A stretch of 60,642 nt of DNA from JAVWHX01 sp036639875 (GTDB taxonomy: Bacteria; Bacillota_I; Bacilli_A; Erysipelotrichales; Coprobacillaceae). The notes beneath the pieces were generated by a model. That model was not told the DNA's origin. It saw nothing but the letters and a program-made list of their open reading frames with translations, and did no database searches. The DNA is taken from positions 1 to 60,642 of the forward strand of contig JAVWHX010000005.1 in assembly GCA_036639875.1 (NCBI GenBank), in the 5' to 3' direction. Of the stretch, positions 1 to 7,237 are shown piece after piece (the stretch's first letter is position 1; the number at the start of each line of letters is the position of its first letter). The translations under genes were made by a program, and so were the position numbers.

Positions 1-512
1 ATAGCAGATATAAGGTTTGATCCTCCTGTAAATTGATGAGTAGGATCATTTGCAAAAATCATTAATTCTATTTTATACATAAATGGATTAATTAATAAAA
101 TACCTAATAATCCATAAACTACTGAAGGAATTCCTGCAAGAAGTTCAATTGCTGACTTCATTATTTTTCTTACTCTAGGATTCGCTATTTCAGCCATGTT
201 CACTGCAGTTAAAACTCCAATTGGCACACCAATACATATCGCAATAAATACACCGACAATAGAAGTCAAAATAATATAAAGAATACCAAAACTTGGAGTA
301 TCAGCAGTTGGCGCCCAAACACTCCCAAATAATATCTCTAATAAACCTTCTTTAAAAATAGCTGGTGTCCCAGATATAAACATATAAACAGTAATAGATA
401 ATACTGCTACGATAGAAACAACAGCACAGCCACGAAAAATCATCGCGGCTGTCTTTTCTACCATAGACTTTGTTTTTCTATTACTTAAAATAGATAACGT
501 GTCTCTTTCCAT
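1..512 (-). CDS. pstC: Phosphate ABC transporter permease PstC (3' part cut by window edge)
   Basis: Membrane subunit of the high-affinity PstSCAB phosphate importer. Reading the minus strand from the ATG at 512 gives about 170 residues with no stop before the window edge, so the C-terminus is missing. A transmembrane segment (about residues 28-50) is followed by a periplasmic-facing stretch and the permease core, including the segment AGIPSVVYGLLGI typical of PstC. A GAGGAG ribosome binding site lies just upstream, and the gap to pstS is only 18 bp, so the two genes are one transcription unit. Family assignment is confident from the core motif and the pstS neighbour. Confidence 0.93.
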   Translation of the reverse strand, partial: MERDTLSILSNRKTKSMVEKTAAMIFRGCAVVSIVAVLSITVYMFISGTPAIFKEGLLEILFGSVWAPTADTPSFGILYIILTSIVGVFIAICIGVPIGVLTAVNMAEIANPRVRKIMKSAIELLAGIPSVVYGLLGILLINPFMYKIELMIFANDPTHQFTGGSNLISA

Positions 513-530
513 GTTAAACTCCTCTATGAA

Positions 531-1370
531 TTATTTCTTTGGAAGAATTAATCCAACTTTTTTAATAACTGCTTGCCCTTTTTCGCTAGCAATGTAATCG
601 AATAATGCTTTTACAGGTTCACTTTGATCTTTGATTTCACCTTTAGTAGCCATTACGAATGGTCTTTGTAAAGCGTAAGTTCCATCTAAGATTGTTGCTT
701 CACTTGCTACTACACCATCAATTGATAAAGCTTTTACAGCATCTGTAATGTTGTCTAATGATACATAACCAATTGCACCAGGAGTTGCTTGTGCTTTTGC
801 AACAACTGCACCTGTTTCATTTAATTCATTAGCATATTTACATTTATCTTTGATTGATAAAATTTCTTCAAAAGCTCCTCTTGTTCCTGAACCAGATTCA
901 CGTCCTACAACAACGATCTTTTGATCAGCTCCACCAACTTCTTTCCAGTTAGTGATAACTCCAGTGTAAATCTTTACTAATTGATCTTTTGTTAAGTTTG
1001 TTGCTGTATTTGCTTTATCAGTGATAATTGCAATACCATCAATCGCAACAATGTTTTCTACTAAACCTTTTGCTTTTTCTTCATCTTTTAAAGATCTAGA
1101 TGAGTTACCAATATTTGCTGTTCCATTAATTGCAGCTTCAACACCAGCACTTGAACCAGTGAATTGTGGTTCTAATTGAATGTTTGGATAATCTTCAACA
1201 ATTGCTTCTTTTAATGCATTTGTTAATTTTTCCATTGAAGTTGAACCATTTAATGTAACTTTCCCACTCACATTTGAGTTTGTCGTTGTTGATGGAGTTT
1301 CACTTCCCCCACATCCAACTAATGTTAAACCTAAAACCATAGTTAATAATAAAGTTCCTAATTTTTTCAT
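531..1370 (-). CDS. pstS: Phosphate-binding lipoprotein PstS
   Basis: Extracellular phosphate-binding protein of the Pst importer, 279 residues. The start is placed at the ATG at 1370, not the in-frame codon at 1388, because AAGGAA sits six bases before it and the protein then opens with a normal signal peptide MKKLGT and lipobox LVGC (Cys20). Ser/Thr-rich linker follows, then the PBP_like domain with the phosphate-contacting stretches NGSTSMEKL, SSAGVEAAINGTANIG and GRESGSGTRGAFEE. First gene before pstC. Upstream lie Pho-box-like repeats, so induction by phosphate starvation is likely. Confidence 0.96.
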   Translation of the reverse strand: MKKLGTLLLTMVLGLTLVGCGGSETPSTTTNSNVSGKVTLNGSTSMEKLTNALKEAIVEDYPNIQLEPQFTGSSAGVEAAINGTANIGNSSRSLKDEEKAKGLVENIVAIDGIAIITDKANTATNLTKDQLVKIYTGVITNWKEVGGADQKIVVVGRESGSGTRGAFEEILSIKDKCKYANELNETGAVVAKAQATPGAIGYVSLDNITDAVKALSIDGVVASEATILDGTYALQRPFVMATKGEIKDQSEPVKALFDYIASEKGQAVIKKVGLILPKK

Positions 1371-1452
1371 TTTGTTTCCTTCTTTCATTTAGCATCGTCC
1401 TTCATGACACCCACAGTTTAACTTTTTTAAGTGTTATGAAATAGCACAGTTT

Positions 1453-1480
1453 TGTATAAAGTATGTTAAGTTTATGTTAA
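1453..1480 (-). promoter_or_regulatory. Pho-box promoter of pstSC
   Basis: On the minus strand TTAACA (1475-1480), five bases, TTAACA (1464-1469), five bases, then a -10-like TATACA (1453-1458). The 11-bp period of TTAACA matches the PhoP/PhoB box pattern known from Firmicutes. The same spacing recurs upstream of phnD. Confidence 0.75.
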
Positions 1481-1590
1481 ATACATACCTATTTGCTTAT
1501 TTTTTTGTTAAAAAGTTTGTTTTTGCCCACAATATTTGTGTTTTAAACTTAACATAACTCTCTATTATATAAAGAAAGAAGGTTTATTCT

Positions 1591-1929
1591 ATGTCTATTA
1601 TAACAATATCATTATCTCTGTTTATTCCTATTTTAATGAGTATATCAGGTTTGCTTTTTCTCTTTTTCCCGCCAAAGAAGATAAATAGTTTTGTTGGATA
1701 TCGTACAAAGAGAAGTTTATCTTCTTAAGATGCTTGGAATTATGCTCAAAAAGAAAGAGGAAAAATATGGTTAGTAATAGGAATTATTGAATTTGTTTTA
1801 TCTTATCTTCTACTACAAACTTTAGATATAAGTCAAGATAAGGTTGTTATTGTATTGATAAGTTTACAAATGATTGGATTATATCGTTCTTATATATTTG
1901 TTGAAAGAAATTTTAAAAGAAAGTTTTAA
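1591..1929 (+). pseudogene. SdpI/YhfL-like membrane protein gene broken by one in-frame TAA
   Basis: ATG at 1591 with an AGAAGG ribosome binding site opens a 112-codon frame that reads MSIITISLSLFIPILMSISG, then FFPPKKINSFVGYRTKRS, which is the conserved N-terminal segment of the SdpI family (membrane proteins related to immunity to the SDP toxin). Codon 46 (1726-1728) is TAA. In the same frame DAWNYAQKERGKIW and two more membrane segments follow, ending at TAA 1927-1929. A single base change from CAA, GAA or AAA would explain the stop. Genes around it use TAA as a normal stop, so recoding is unlikely. Transcribed divergently from pstS. Confidence 0.8.
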
Positions 1930-2010
1930 TTTATATACTCAACAGAAAAAGTGTTTCCTAAGAGAAACACAATATAAAATGATATTTTCATGAGAAAAAT
2001 AGGGATAAAA

Positions 2011-2039
2011 TTGAGACGCACGACACTTTATTTCATGAT
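2011..2039 (+). promoter_or_regulatory. Promoter of small-peptide (toxin-like) gene, locus 1
   Basis: TTGAGA (2011-2016), 17 bp, CATGAT (2034-2039). The same hexamers, same spacing and flanking C after TTGAGA recur at the second cassette (27038-27066, minus), which supports a real, related promoter. Predicted transcript start is near 2046. Confidence 0.6.
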
Positions 2040-2045
2040 ACAATA

Positions 2046-2078
2046 ACCTCGTTACTGGAATCTCCAAAGTAAGGAGGT
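2046..2078 (+). promoter_or_regulatory. 5'-UTR stem that covers the ribosome binding site, locus 1
   Basis: ACCTCGTTAC (2046-2055) can pair with GTAAGGAGGT (2069-2078), nine of ten positions, enclosing the Shine-Dalgarno GGAGG of the peptide at 2086. Such a 5' stem would hold translation low, as known for Fst RNA I. The pairing is read directly; its function is inferred. Confidence 0.6.
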
Positions 2079-2081
2079 GAT

Positions 2082-2108
2082 GATCATGTTGAGTGAAGTT
2101 ATTTGCAC
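2082..2108 (+). repeat. Direct repeat copy a (start-codon copy), locus 1
   Basis: GATCATGTTGAGT (2082-2094) plus ATTTGCAC (2101-2108) recur at 2242-2254 and 2258-2265 beyond the terminator. This copy spans the start codon of the peptide gene. An RNA made from the minus strand across the second copy would be complementary to this one. Confidence 0.85.
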
Positions 2109-2187
2109 GACAATTATTTCTATCGTAACATCTGTAGTTTCAGGGATTACCTTGTATTACATATGTAAGTGGCTTGATAGAAAATGA
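2086..2187 (+). CDS. 33-residue single-span membrane peptide, type I toxin-like (locus 1)
   Basis: A small gene with a strong ribosome binding site (AGGAGGT, seven bases before ATG) encoding MLSEVICTTIISIVTSVVSG followed by ITLYYICKWLDRK. It is one hydrophobic helix with a short basic/acidic C-terminal tail, the general form of Gram-positive type I toxins such as Fst, though not the Fst sequence. A paralogue with the same tail LYYIxKWLDR is encoded at 26900-26986. A strong hairpin follows 20 bases after the stop. A converging promoter, direct repeats and shared terminator form a par-like cassette. Membrane-active toxin function is inferred from architecture; a small regulatory membrane peptide is the alternative. 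Confidence 0.75.
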   Translation: MLSEVICTTIISIVTSVVSGITLYYICKWLDRK

Positions 2188-2207
2188 AAACCAAGTCATA
2201 AGCACAG

Positions 2208-2238
2208 AAAAGCCAGAGGTTACGACCCTCTGGCTTTT
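2208..2238. terminator. Two-way terminator shared by peptide mRNA and antisense RNA, locus 1
   Basis: AAAAGCCAGAGG (2208-2219) pairs perfectly with CCTCTGGCTTTT (2227-2238), loop of seven. Each strand has a short U run after the stem, so it can end both converging transcripts. Confidence 0.85.
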
Positions 2239-2241
2239 CGC

Positions 2242-2265
2242 GATCATGTTGAGTATGATTTGCAC
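2242..2265 (+). repeat. Direct repeat copy b, locus 1
   Basis: GATCATGTTGAGT (2242-2254) and ATTTGCAC (2258-2265) repeat the start-codon region of the peptide gene (2082-2108), with the gap between the parts reduced from six to three bases. No ribosome binding site precedes this copy. Confidence 0.85.
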
Positions 2266-2276
2266 ATCACACTAGT

Positions 2277-2305
2277 ATATTAGCATAACACTAGTGATAT
2301 TTCAA
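2277..2305 (-). promoter_or_regulatory. Promoter of antisense RNA, locus 1
   Basis: Minus strand: TTGAAA (2300-2305), 17 bp, TAATAT (2277-2282). The 13 bases ATACTTGAAATAT around the -35 are identical at locus 2. CACTAGTG-like palindromes flank the -10 here only. Confidence 0.6.
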
Positions 2306-2348
2306 GTATATCCTTGTTAATTCAAATTAAACAAATCTACTTTTTTAT

Positions 2349-3068
2349 TTATAATAATTTGCTTTTTAATCTCAAGAGAACTTCATGAGAAATTCCACAA
2401 GCGGTTAAATATGTTTGTATATCTTCATATTCACTCACAATATAATCAATTGCTTTTCTAATCATTTCAGGTTTAGAATACATGCATGATAAATCCATAT
2501 CAGTAGGGATCATATCCATAAATCCTGGTTTTTCTTTAAGATAAGTATACGTCAACTGATAATTTGCTTCAATATCTGCAATACTTACTCCAGCAATCAT
2601 CAACAATAACATGCTTAATACACCTGTTCTATCTTTTCCAGCTGAGCAATGGAATAAAAGGCATCCATCATCTGCATCAGCAATAACTGTTAACAAACCT
2701 CTTACCATATCTTTATCTTTAACAAGTTCAACATAGAAGTCCCCAAGATCAAAATCTTGCATACTTGTCAAATCTCTTGTTGCATCTGCAATATTCCCTT
2801 TCATAAAAGCATAATGATAATACTTGATGCCTTCAACATTGATTAAGGCATCAGGATATTGTTGACATTCCTCATCTGATCTTAAATCTACAACTGAGTT
2901 TACGCCATACGCTAATAAAAAATCTATATCACTTTCTGATAAGCAAGATATATCATCTGCTCTTAAAAATCTATGCCACTTTGTCGATTGATAAGTGTTT
3001 GAATAATACCCACCTAGTTCTCTTACATTATATGCATTCTCTAGTGGTAAACGAATTATATTTTCCAT
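2349..3068 (-). CDS. Tyrosine/lipid-type protein phosphatase (Y_phosphatase3 family) in the phn operon
   Basis: Cysteine-dependent phosphatase, 239 residues, no signal peptide, so cytosolic. The signature HCSAGKDRTG (140-149) supplies the nucleophile Cys141 and the phosphate-binding Arg147; the N-terminal NVRELGG and LRADDI and central VVDLRSDEE are typical of this IphP/Y_phosphatase3 group. It starts 9 bp after the second phnE gene and has its own AAGGAG site, so it is the last gene of the transporter operon. Substrate is unknown; hydrolysis of an imported phosphate ester, phosphoinositide-like or phosphotyrosine substrates are all possible. Confidence 0.88.
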   Translation of the reverse strand: MENIIRLPLENAYNVRELGGYYSNTYQSTKWHRFLRADDISCLSESDIDFLLAYGVNSVVDLRSDEECQQYPDALINVEGIKYYHYAFMKGNIADATRDLTSMQDFDLGDFYVELVKDKDMVRGLLTVIADADDGCLLFHCSAGKDRTGVLSMLLLMIAGVSIADIEANYQLTYTYLKEKPGFMDMIPTDMDLSCMYSKPEMIRKAIDYIVSEYEDIQTYLTACGISHEVLLRLKSKLL

Positions 3069-3077
3069 TCTTTCTCC

Positions 3078-3869
3078 TTATTTGCTGGTATGCAATTGCT
3101 TTTTAATTCTTACTGTTACAATTTCAAAGATAAACATTGTGACAAAGATAACAACAATGATTGTAGATATACTTGGATAATCAAACTTCATAATGGCTTT
3201 ATTTAATAAATATCCTACTCCACCAACACCAACCATTCCAAGTGAAATACCTTCAGCAATATTATTTTCAAAACGCATTGCAAGCCAGGATATTAATTGT
3301 GGTGTTGTTTCTACAACAACGCCTCTTAAAACAATATTTATCCAATTTGCACCTGTTGCCTTTAATGCTTCAACTTTGTCATATCCAGCCTCTTCTAACG
3401 AAGCAGCAAAACTCTTTGTTAAATATCCAACAGTTGGAAAGATTAAACCAATCATGCCTCCAGTATTACCAAATCCAACGCTTGCAACAACCATCAAGAT
3501 CCAAACCAATGCAGGAATAGAACGAATAACTGCCACAAATCCTTTGATAAAACTTGATAAATATTTATTTGGTGTTAAGTTCTCTGCTGCTAAAGCAGCT
3601 AATACAAATGAAATCATAGCTCCTACTATTAATGAAGTTAATGCCAAACATATAGAAACCAAAACTTCCGCTAATATACTTGGAACAAGTGTTATATCAA
3701 AAACAAGCATTCTTGAAACAACTTCTCCGATATTAACTAAACGAGTGATAAACTTTGTAAAATCTAATTGTAATAATCCAACACTACCAATAAAAATAAC
3801 GATTGCTAATATAATAAAGGTTAGATATTTGAATCCAGTTCCTTTATTTGTTGTTCTCACTATATCCAT
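3078..3869 (-). CDS. phnE: Phosphonate/organophosphate ABC transporter permease (second PhnE)
   Basis: Inner permease subunit, 263 residues, of a PhnCDE-type importer. One N-terminal membrane segment (15-37) is followed by the BPD_transp_1 core with several spans and the EAA-like loop EALKATGANWINIVLRGVVVE (about 162-182), where the ATPase docks. It follows the other phnE by nine bases and shares its overall fold, giving a heterodimeric channel as in many Gram-positive PhnCDE1E2 systems. Start ATG is preceded by AAGGAGA. Confidence 0.92.
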   Translation of the reverse strand: MDIVRTTNKGTGFKYLTFIILAIVIFIGSVGLLQLDFTKFITRLVNIGEVVSRMLVFDITLVPSILAEVLVSICLALTSLIVGAMISFVLAALAAENLTPNKYLSSFIKGFVAVIRSIPALVWILMVVASVGFGNTGGMIGLIFPTVGYLTKSFAASLEEAGYDKVEALKATGANWINIVLRGVVVETTPQLISWLAMRFENNIAEGISLGMVGVGGVGYLLNKAIMKFDYPSISTIIVVIFVTMFIFEIVTVRIKKQLHTSK

Positions 3870-3878
3870 AATTTCTCC

Positions 3879-4658
3879 TTAATACACCATTGCTCTTATT
3901 TTGTTTGTTATAAACTCAGTCATTAAGACAATTGCCACAACAATAATGATAATGGCACAAGCTTCATGGTATTTAAATAATTTAATATTTGTTTGAATAA
4001 GGACCCCAATACCCCCTGCACCTACCATACCTAAAATTGTTGATGCACGAATATTAATTTCAAAAGAATATAATGTCCAATTGATTAAACTAGGAACAAA
4101 GCATGGCAACAGTCCATGCCATAGTACTTGTAAACGATTTGCTCCGCTTGCCTTTAATGCCTCTAGTTTTGTATTTGAAATCTCATTTAAACTATCACAA
4201 TAACTACGTGATAAGAACCCCAATGTTGCTATAATTAAAGCTAATAAACCTACAATCTCTCCAACACCAAAAGCATAGACTAATAAACTTGCCCATATCA
4301 AGACAGGAATATTTCTTAAGAATGAAATTAAAGCTCTCACAAACATTCTTAATGGGACAAAAGGGTTTGTCATCTCACTCATTAACATTCCACATAATAG
4401 AGAAAAGAATGTTGAGACATATGTTCCTACAATCGCAAATAATACTGTTTTTCCAACGGCAGGGATATATTGTGAAATATTTGAAAAGTCTGGTGGTAGA
4501 AACTTTCTTACAAAGAATGATACAAATGTTGGAACTCCAAGAATCATATCTACAAGATTGATTTCTAGATATAAACAACTCATTCCAAACAATAGAACTA
4601 AGATAAGAGTTATCATTAATTTTTTATATTGCATAAAGATTGATGTATAATTATCCAT
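3879..4658 (-). CDS. phnE: Phosphonate/organophosphate ABC transporter permease (first PhnE)
   Basis: Membrane subunit, 259 residues, paired with the downstream phnE. The ATG at 4658 is chosen over a TTG six bases upstream because AAGGA sits seven bases before the ATG and too close to the TTG. It has an N-terminal span, a periplasmic segment, and the permease core with the docking loop LEALKASGANRLQVLWHGLL. It overlaps the end of phnC by eight bases, implying translational coupling. Confidence 0.92.
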   Translation of the reverse strand: MDNYTSIFMQYKKLMITLILVLLFGMSCLYLEINLVDMILGVPTFVSFFVRKFLPPDFSNISQYIPAVGKTVLFAIVGTYVSTFFSLLCGMLMSEMTNPFVPLRMFVRALISFLRNIPVLIWASLLVYAFGVGEIVGLLALIIATLGFLSRSYCDSLNEISNTKLEALKASGANRLQVLWHGLLPCFVPSLINWTLYSFEINIRASTILGMVGAGGIGVLIQTNIKLFKYHEACAIIIIVVAIVLMTEFITNKIRAMVY

Positions 4659-5466
4659 TGACAATTCCTTCTTTTAAAGGCATTTTATAAGGAGCTTCTT
4701 GTAATACCATTTGTTCTTCTTTACCTCTATAAATATCATGAATAACTTCTTCTGTTAACTCTTCTGGTGATCCATCATAAACAAGTTTTCCACCCTTAAT
4801 ACCAAGAATTCTTGTTGCATATTTTTTAGCAAAATCAACTTGATGAAGATTGACAATACATGTTAATCCTCTTTCACATGTCATCTTATATAAAGTATCC
4901 ATAACTTTATTTGCTGAGTTAGGATCTAAAGATGCAATAGGTTCATCAGCAAGTAAGATTTTAGGATGTTGAATAATAGCTCTACATATCCCTACTCTTT
5001 GCATTTGTCCACCACTTAACTCATTAGCCTTCTTATACATCTTTTCTTCTAAACCAACTTGTTTAAGTAATTCTGCTGCTTCTTGAATATCTTTTTTAGA
5101 AAAGCGACCAAATAAACTATCAATAAAACTCATATGTCCTAAACGTCCATGTAAAACATTCTTAATCACATTTGTACGACCAATCAAATTATAATGTTGA
5201 AAAATCATACCAATACGACTTCTTTGATGTCTTAAGCTTTTTCCTTTTAGTTTTTCCATATTAACACCATCAAAGATAACTTCTCCACAAGTAGGATCAA
5301 TCATTCTATTAATACATCTAATAAATGTTGATTTACCAGCTCCAGATGGTCCAATAATTACAACAAACTCACCAGGTTTAAATGAAACACCAATGCCTTG
5401 TAAGGCATGTGTTGTTTCATTATATGATTTTTTAAGATTTTTAATTTCTAGAATATCTTTATTCAT
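4651..5466 (-). CDS. phnC: Phosphonate/organophosphate ABC transporter ATP-binding protein
   Basis: Cytosolic ATPase of the importer, 271 residues. Walker A GPSGAGKST (about 39-47), Q-loop FQHYNLIGR, signature LSGGQMQR, Walker B ILLADEP and the His switch NLHQVD are all intact. The ATG directly follows the phnD stop codon, with GGAGA inside the end of phnD as ribosome binding site. No C-P lyase genes are visible nearby, so the imported compound may be a phosphonate, phosphite or phosphate ester. Confidence 0.94.
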   Translation of the reverse strand: MNKDILEIKNLKKSYNETTHALQGIGVSFKPGEFVVIIGPSGAGKSTFIRCINRMIDPTCGEVIFDGVNMEKLKGKSLRHQRSRIGMIFQHYNLIGRTNVIKNVLHGRLGHMSFIDSLFGRFSKKDIQEAAELLKQVGLEEKMYKKANELSGGQMQRVGICRAIIQHPKILLADEPIASLDPNSANKVMDTLYKMTCERGLTCIVNLHQVDFAKKYATRILGIKGGKLVYDGSPEELTEEVIHDIYRGKEEQMVLQEAPYKMPLKEGIVNG

Positions 5467-6381
5467 TTATTTGTCTCCTAAATCAACTTTTAATAAGTCT
5501 AACATTTCTTTAGCTGGGTTAAGTGCACTTTCTTGAACTTCTACAAAACGAATATCTTTACTACTATGAACTGCTTCAAAATAACTTTCATCACTATATG
5601 TTAAGAAGAACTCTTTGATTTTTTGTTTTAAATCAGTTGGTAGGTCTCCTCTTGCAACATAACAAGGATTAGGAATCACATCTGTTTCTCCAACAACTTT
5701 AATATCACTTTCTTTTAATTGACCTGCTTTTACCATTTGTGTAATGACTGATTTTGCGACAGCCGCACCATCATAATCACCCATAAGAACACCAGTTAAT
5801 GAAGTAGGATGTCCGCCAGAGAAAGCAACTGTGTTAAAGAAATAACCACTTGATTCTAATTTATCTGTATCAAGACTTAAATCCTTAACAAGTTTTGCTT
5901 TAGGATATAAATAACCTGATGATGAAGATTGATCAACAAATGCAAATGTCTTTCCTTTTAAATCACCAATTGTATTGATATCACTTCTATCTGCTTTTGT
6001 AATAAAAGCTGTCTTGTAATCTGCAGCAGTTGGTGTAGACACTAATAACTCTGCATTTGCTCTTTCTTTTGCTTGGAAATAACTCATTGGTGAAACTAAC
6101 ATAACATCAACTTTCTTATTTGCCATACCTTCAATACCAGCAGTATATTCAGTTCCTTCTACTGCTTCTACTTCAATACCTAAATACTTTGCTAAAGCTT
6201 CTCCAAATTTCTTGTGTTGTGAATCAGCATCTGGATTGTTTTCATTTGGCATTTGTGCTAACACAATTTTATCTGGCCATTTATTTGCTGTACTCTCTTC
6301 ACCAGAAGCTGCACACCCTGCAGTTGATAATATACAAATCATTGCTAACGATAACATTATTAATTTTTTTAGTTTTTTCAT
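5467..6381 (-). CDS. phnD: Phosphonate/phosphate/organophosphate substrate-binding lipoprotein
   Basis: Substrate-binding protein of the PhnCDE importer, 304 residues. Start is set at the ATG at 6381, six bases after GGGAGGAAA; an upstream in-frame TTG has no ribosome binding site. Signal peptide with lipobox STAGC (Cys23). PhnD-fold landmarks are AQMPNENNPDADSQHKKFG near the N-terminus, VDVMLVSPMSYFQA, and FAFVDQSSSSGYLYPKA, the Ser-rich anion-binding loop. First gene of the phnD-C-E-E-phosphatase operon, divergent from a TetR regulator. Confidence 0.93.
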   Translation of the reverse strand: MKKLKKLIMLSLAMICILSTAGCAASGEESTANKWPDKIVLAQMPNENNPDADSQHKKFGEALAKYLGIEVEAVEGTEYTAGIEGMANKKVDVMLVSPMSYFQAKERANAELLVSTPTAADYKTAFITKADRSDINTIGDLKGKTFAFVDQSSSSGYLYPKAKLVKDLSLDTDKLESSGYFFNTVAFSGGHPTSLTGVLMGDYDGAAVAKSVITQMVKAGQLKESDIKVVGETDVIPNPCYVARGDLPTDLKQKIKEFFLTYSDESYFEAVHSSKDIRFVEVQESALNPAKEMLDLLKVDLGDK

Positions 6382-6428
6382 TTTGAATTTCCTCCCTTTC
6401 AAATGACACGCTTATCATAGCACTAAAT

Positions 6429-6456
6429 TTTATACATAGTGTTAAAATTTGATTAA
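6429..6456 (-). promoter_or_regulatory. Pho-box-like promoter of phnD operon
   Basis: Minus strand TTAATC (6451-6456), five bases, TTAACA (6440-6445), five bases, -10-like TATAAA (6429-6434). Spacing is identical to the pstS promoter (6-5-6-5-6). A weaker TTTACG lies one further 11-bp step upstream. This places the transporter in the same likely phosphate-starvation regulon. Confidence 0.65.
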
Positions 6457-6470
6457 GTGTTCGTAAATTA

Positions 6471-6481
6471 TACATTATGTA
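6471..6481. promoter_or_regulatory. Candidate TetR operator in tetR-phnD intergenic region
   Basis: TACATTATGTA is a perfect odd palindrome. A related sequence, TATACATAGTGTTA, lies at 6431-6444 over the phnD -10. The divergent TetR-family gene begins 59 bp away, so autoregulation or control of phn is plausible. This is only a motif-level call. Confidence 0.4.
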
Positions 6482-6486
6482 AAAAA

Positions 6487-6517
6487 TTGATAGTTTTTTA
6501 TAAAGAAATGATATAAA
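6487..6517 (+). promoter_or_regulatory. Promoter of tetR gene
   Basis: TTGATA (6487-6492) and TATAAA (6512-6517), spacer 19 bp, 23 bp before the ATG at 6540. Spacer is slightly long. Confidence 0.45.
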
Positions 6518-6539
6518 ATACTTTGTAGGGGGAATTTAT

Positions 6540-7172
6540 ATGGCTAAAAAATATCAAAATCATTATCAAAATCAAATGGATTTTATTTTAGATCAAACAC
6601 AAGAACTATGTATTGAAAAAGGGATAGAGAATGTTTCAATTGTTAATATTGCAAAGAGTTGTGATATTACACGTGCAACAATATATAATTATTTTCGTGA
6701 TAAAGAAGATATTCTGTGGTCTATTTTCTTTCGTCATCAAACTGATATGTATGAAAAATGCATAGCAGCTATCAATCAATCTCATACAACTTATGAGAAG
6801 ATGAAGTCTTATGCTTATACTATTCTTTCACTGTATAATGAAAATGTTTATTATCCTGTGTTTATGGAAATATTCGGTTCTATATATATGCAAGCGAGTT
6901 ATAAAAAGGATTATAACTATAAGAACCCTTATAATACTCATCATATTAAACCTGGTGATGTTGTAACCTTATTAGCAGAGCACTTCCACGATGGTAGTGT
7001 AAAAGCAGATTTAGATCCTAAACTCGCAACAGTATCTTTTATATATGGTGTTTCTTCTTTAATTGATTTTTTATTTAAAAGCAAAGAGGCGATTGCTGGT
7101 AAATATCAATTAGAGTTTGAAATGATCGCAAAAACACAAATCGAATGGCTACTTAACGAAATAAAAGCTTAG
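6540..7172 (+). CDS. TetR/AcrR family transcriptional regulator
   Basis: DNA-binding regulator, 210 residues. N-terminal helix-turn-helix (about residues 15-60) contains GIENVSIVNIAKSCDITRATIYNYFRDKEDILWSI in which TRATIYNYFRDKE is the TetR recognition-helix signature. The C-terminal ligand domain is not recognisable. Strong GTAGGGGGA ribosome binding site. It is transcribed divergently from the phn operon, the most likely target; the ligand is unknown. Confidence 0.9.
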   Translation: MAKKYQNHYQNQMDFILDQTQELCIEKGIENVSIVNIAKSCDITRATIYNYFRDKEDILWSIFFRHQTDMYEKCIAAINQSHTTYEKMKSYAYTILSLYNENVYYPVFMEIFGSIYMQASYKKDYNYKNPYNTHHIKPGDVVTLLAEHFHDGSVKADLDPKLATVSFIYGVSSLIDFLFKSKEAIAGKYQLEFEMIAKTQIEWLLNEIKA

Positions 7173-7182
7173 CTTACATTTA

Positions 7183-7218
7183 AAAATACTCTATCACATA
7201 AAATGGATAGAGTATTTT
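7183..7218. terminator. Two-way terminator between tetR and the metallophosphoesterase
   Basis: AAAATACTCTATC (7183-7195) pairs with GATAGAGTATTTT (7206-7218). U runs follow on both strands, matching the converging genes. Confidence 0.9.
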
Positions 7219-7237
7219 CTTATTGTATTTTGATTTT

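Larger units (their letters stand above)
2203..2270 (-). ncRNA. Predicted antisense antitoxin-like RNA, locus 1 (about 67 nt)
   Basis: Minus-strand promoter TTGAAA (2300-2305), 17 bp, TAATAT (2277-2282) with an extended TG at the -10 predicts a start near 2270. The RNA would cross the second direct repeat (2242-2265), making it complementary to the start-codon region of the peptide mRNA, and end at the hairpin 2208-2238. Length and order of elements match RNA II of pAD1 par (about 65 nt). No expression evidence is available here. Confidence 0.6.

Noticed and set aside
1453..1560. Pho box serving the divergent SdpI-like gene
   Set aside because: TTAACA occurs on the plus strand at 1549-1554, but no second copy lies 11 bp away.
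1726..1728. Programmed readthrough or reassigned TAA
   Set aside because: Neighbouring genes use TAA as an ordinary stop and no readthrough signal is apparent, so a nonsense mutation is simpler.
3193..3882. Long plus-strand open frame opposite the phnE gene
   Set aside because: It mirrors a well-supported permease; no ribosome binding site and low-complexity composition.
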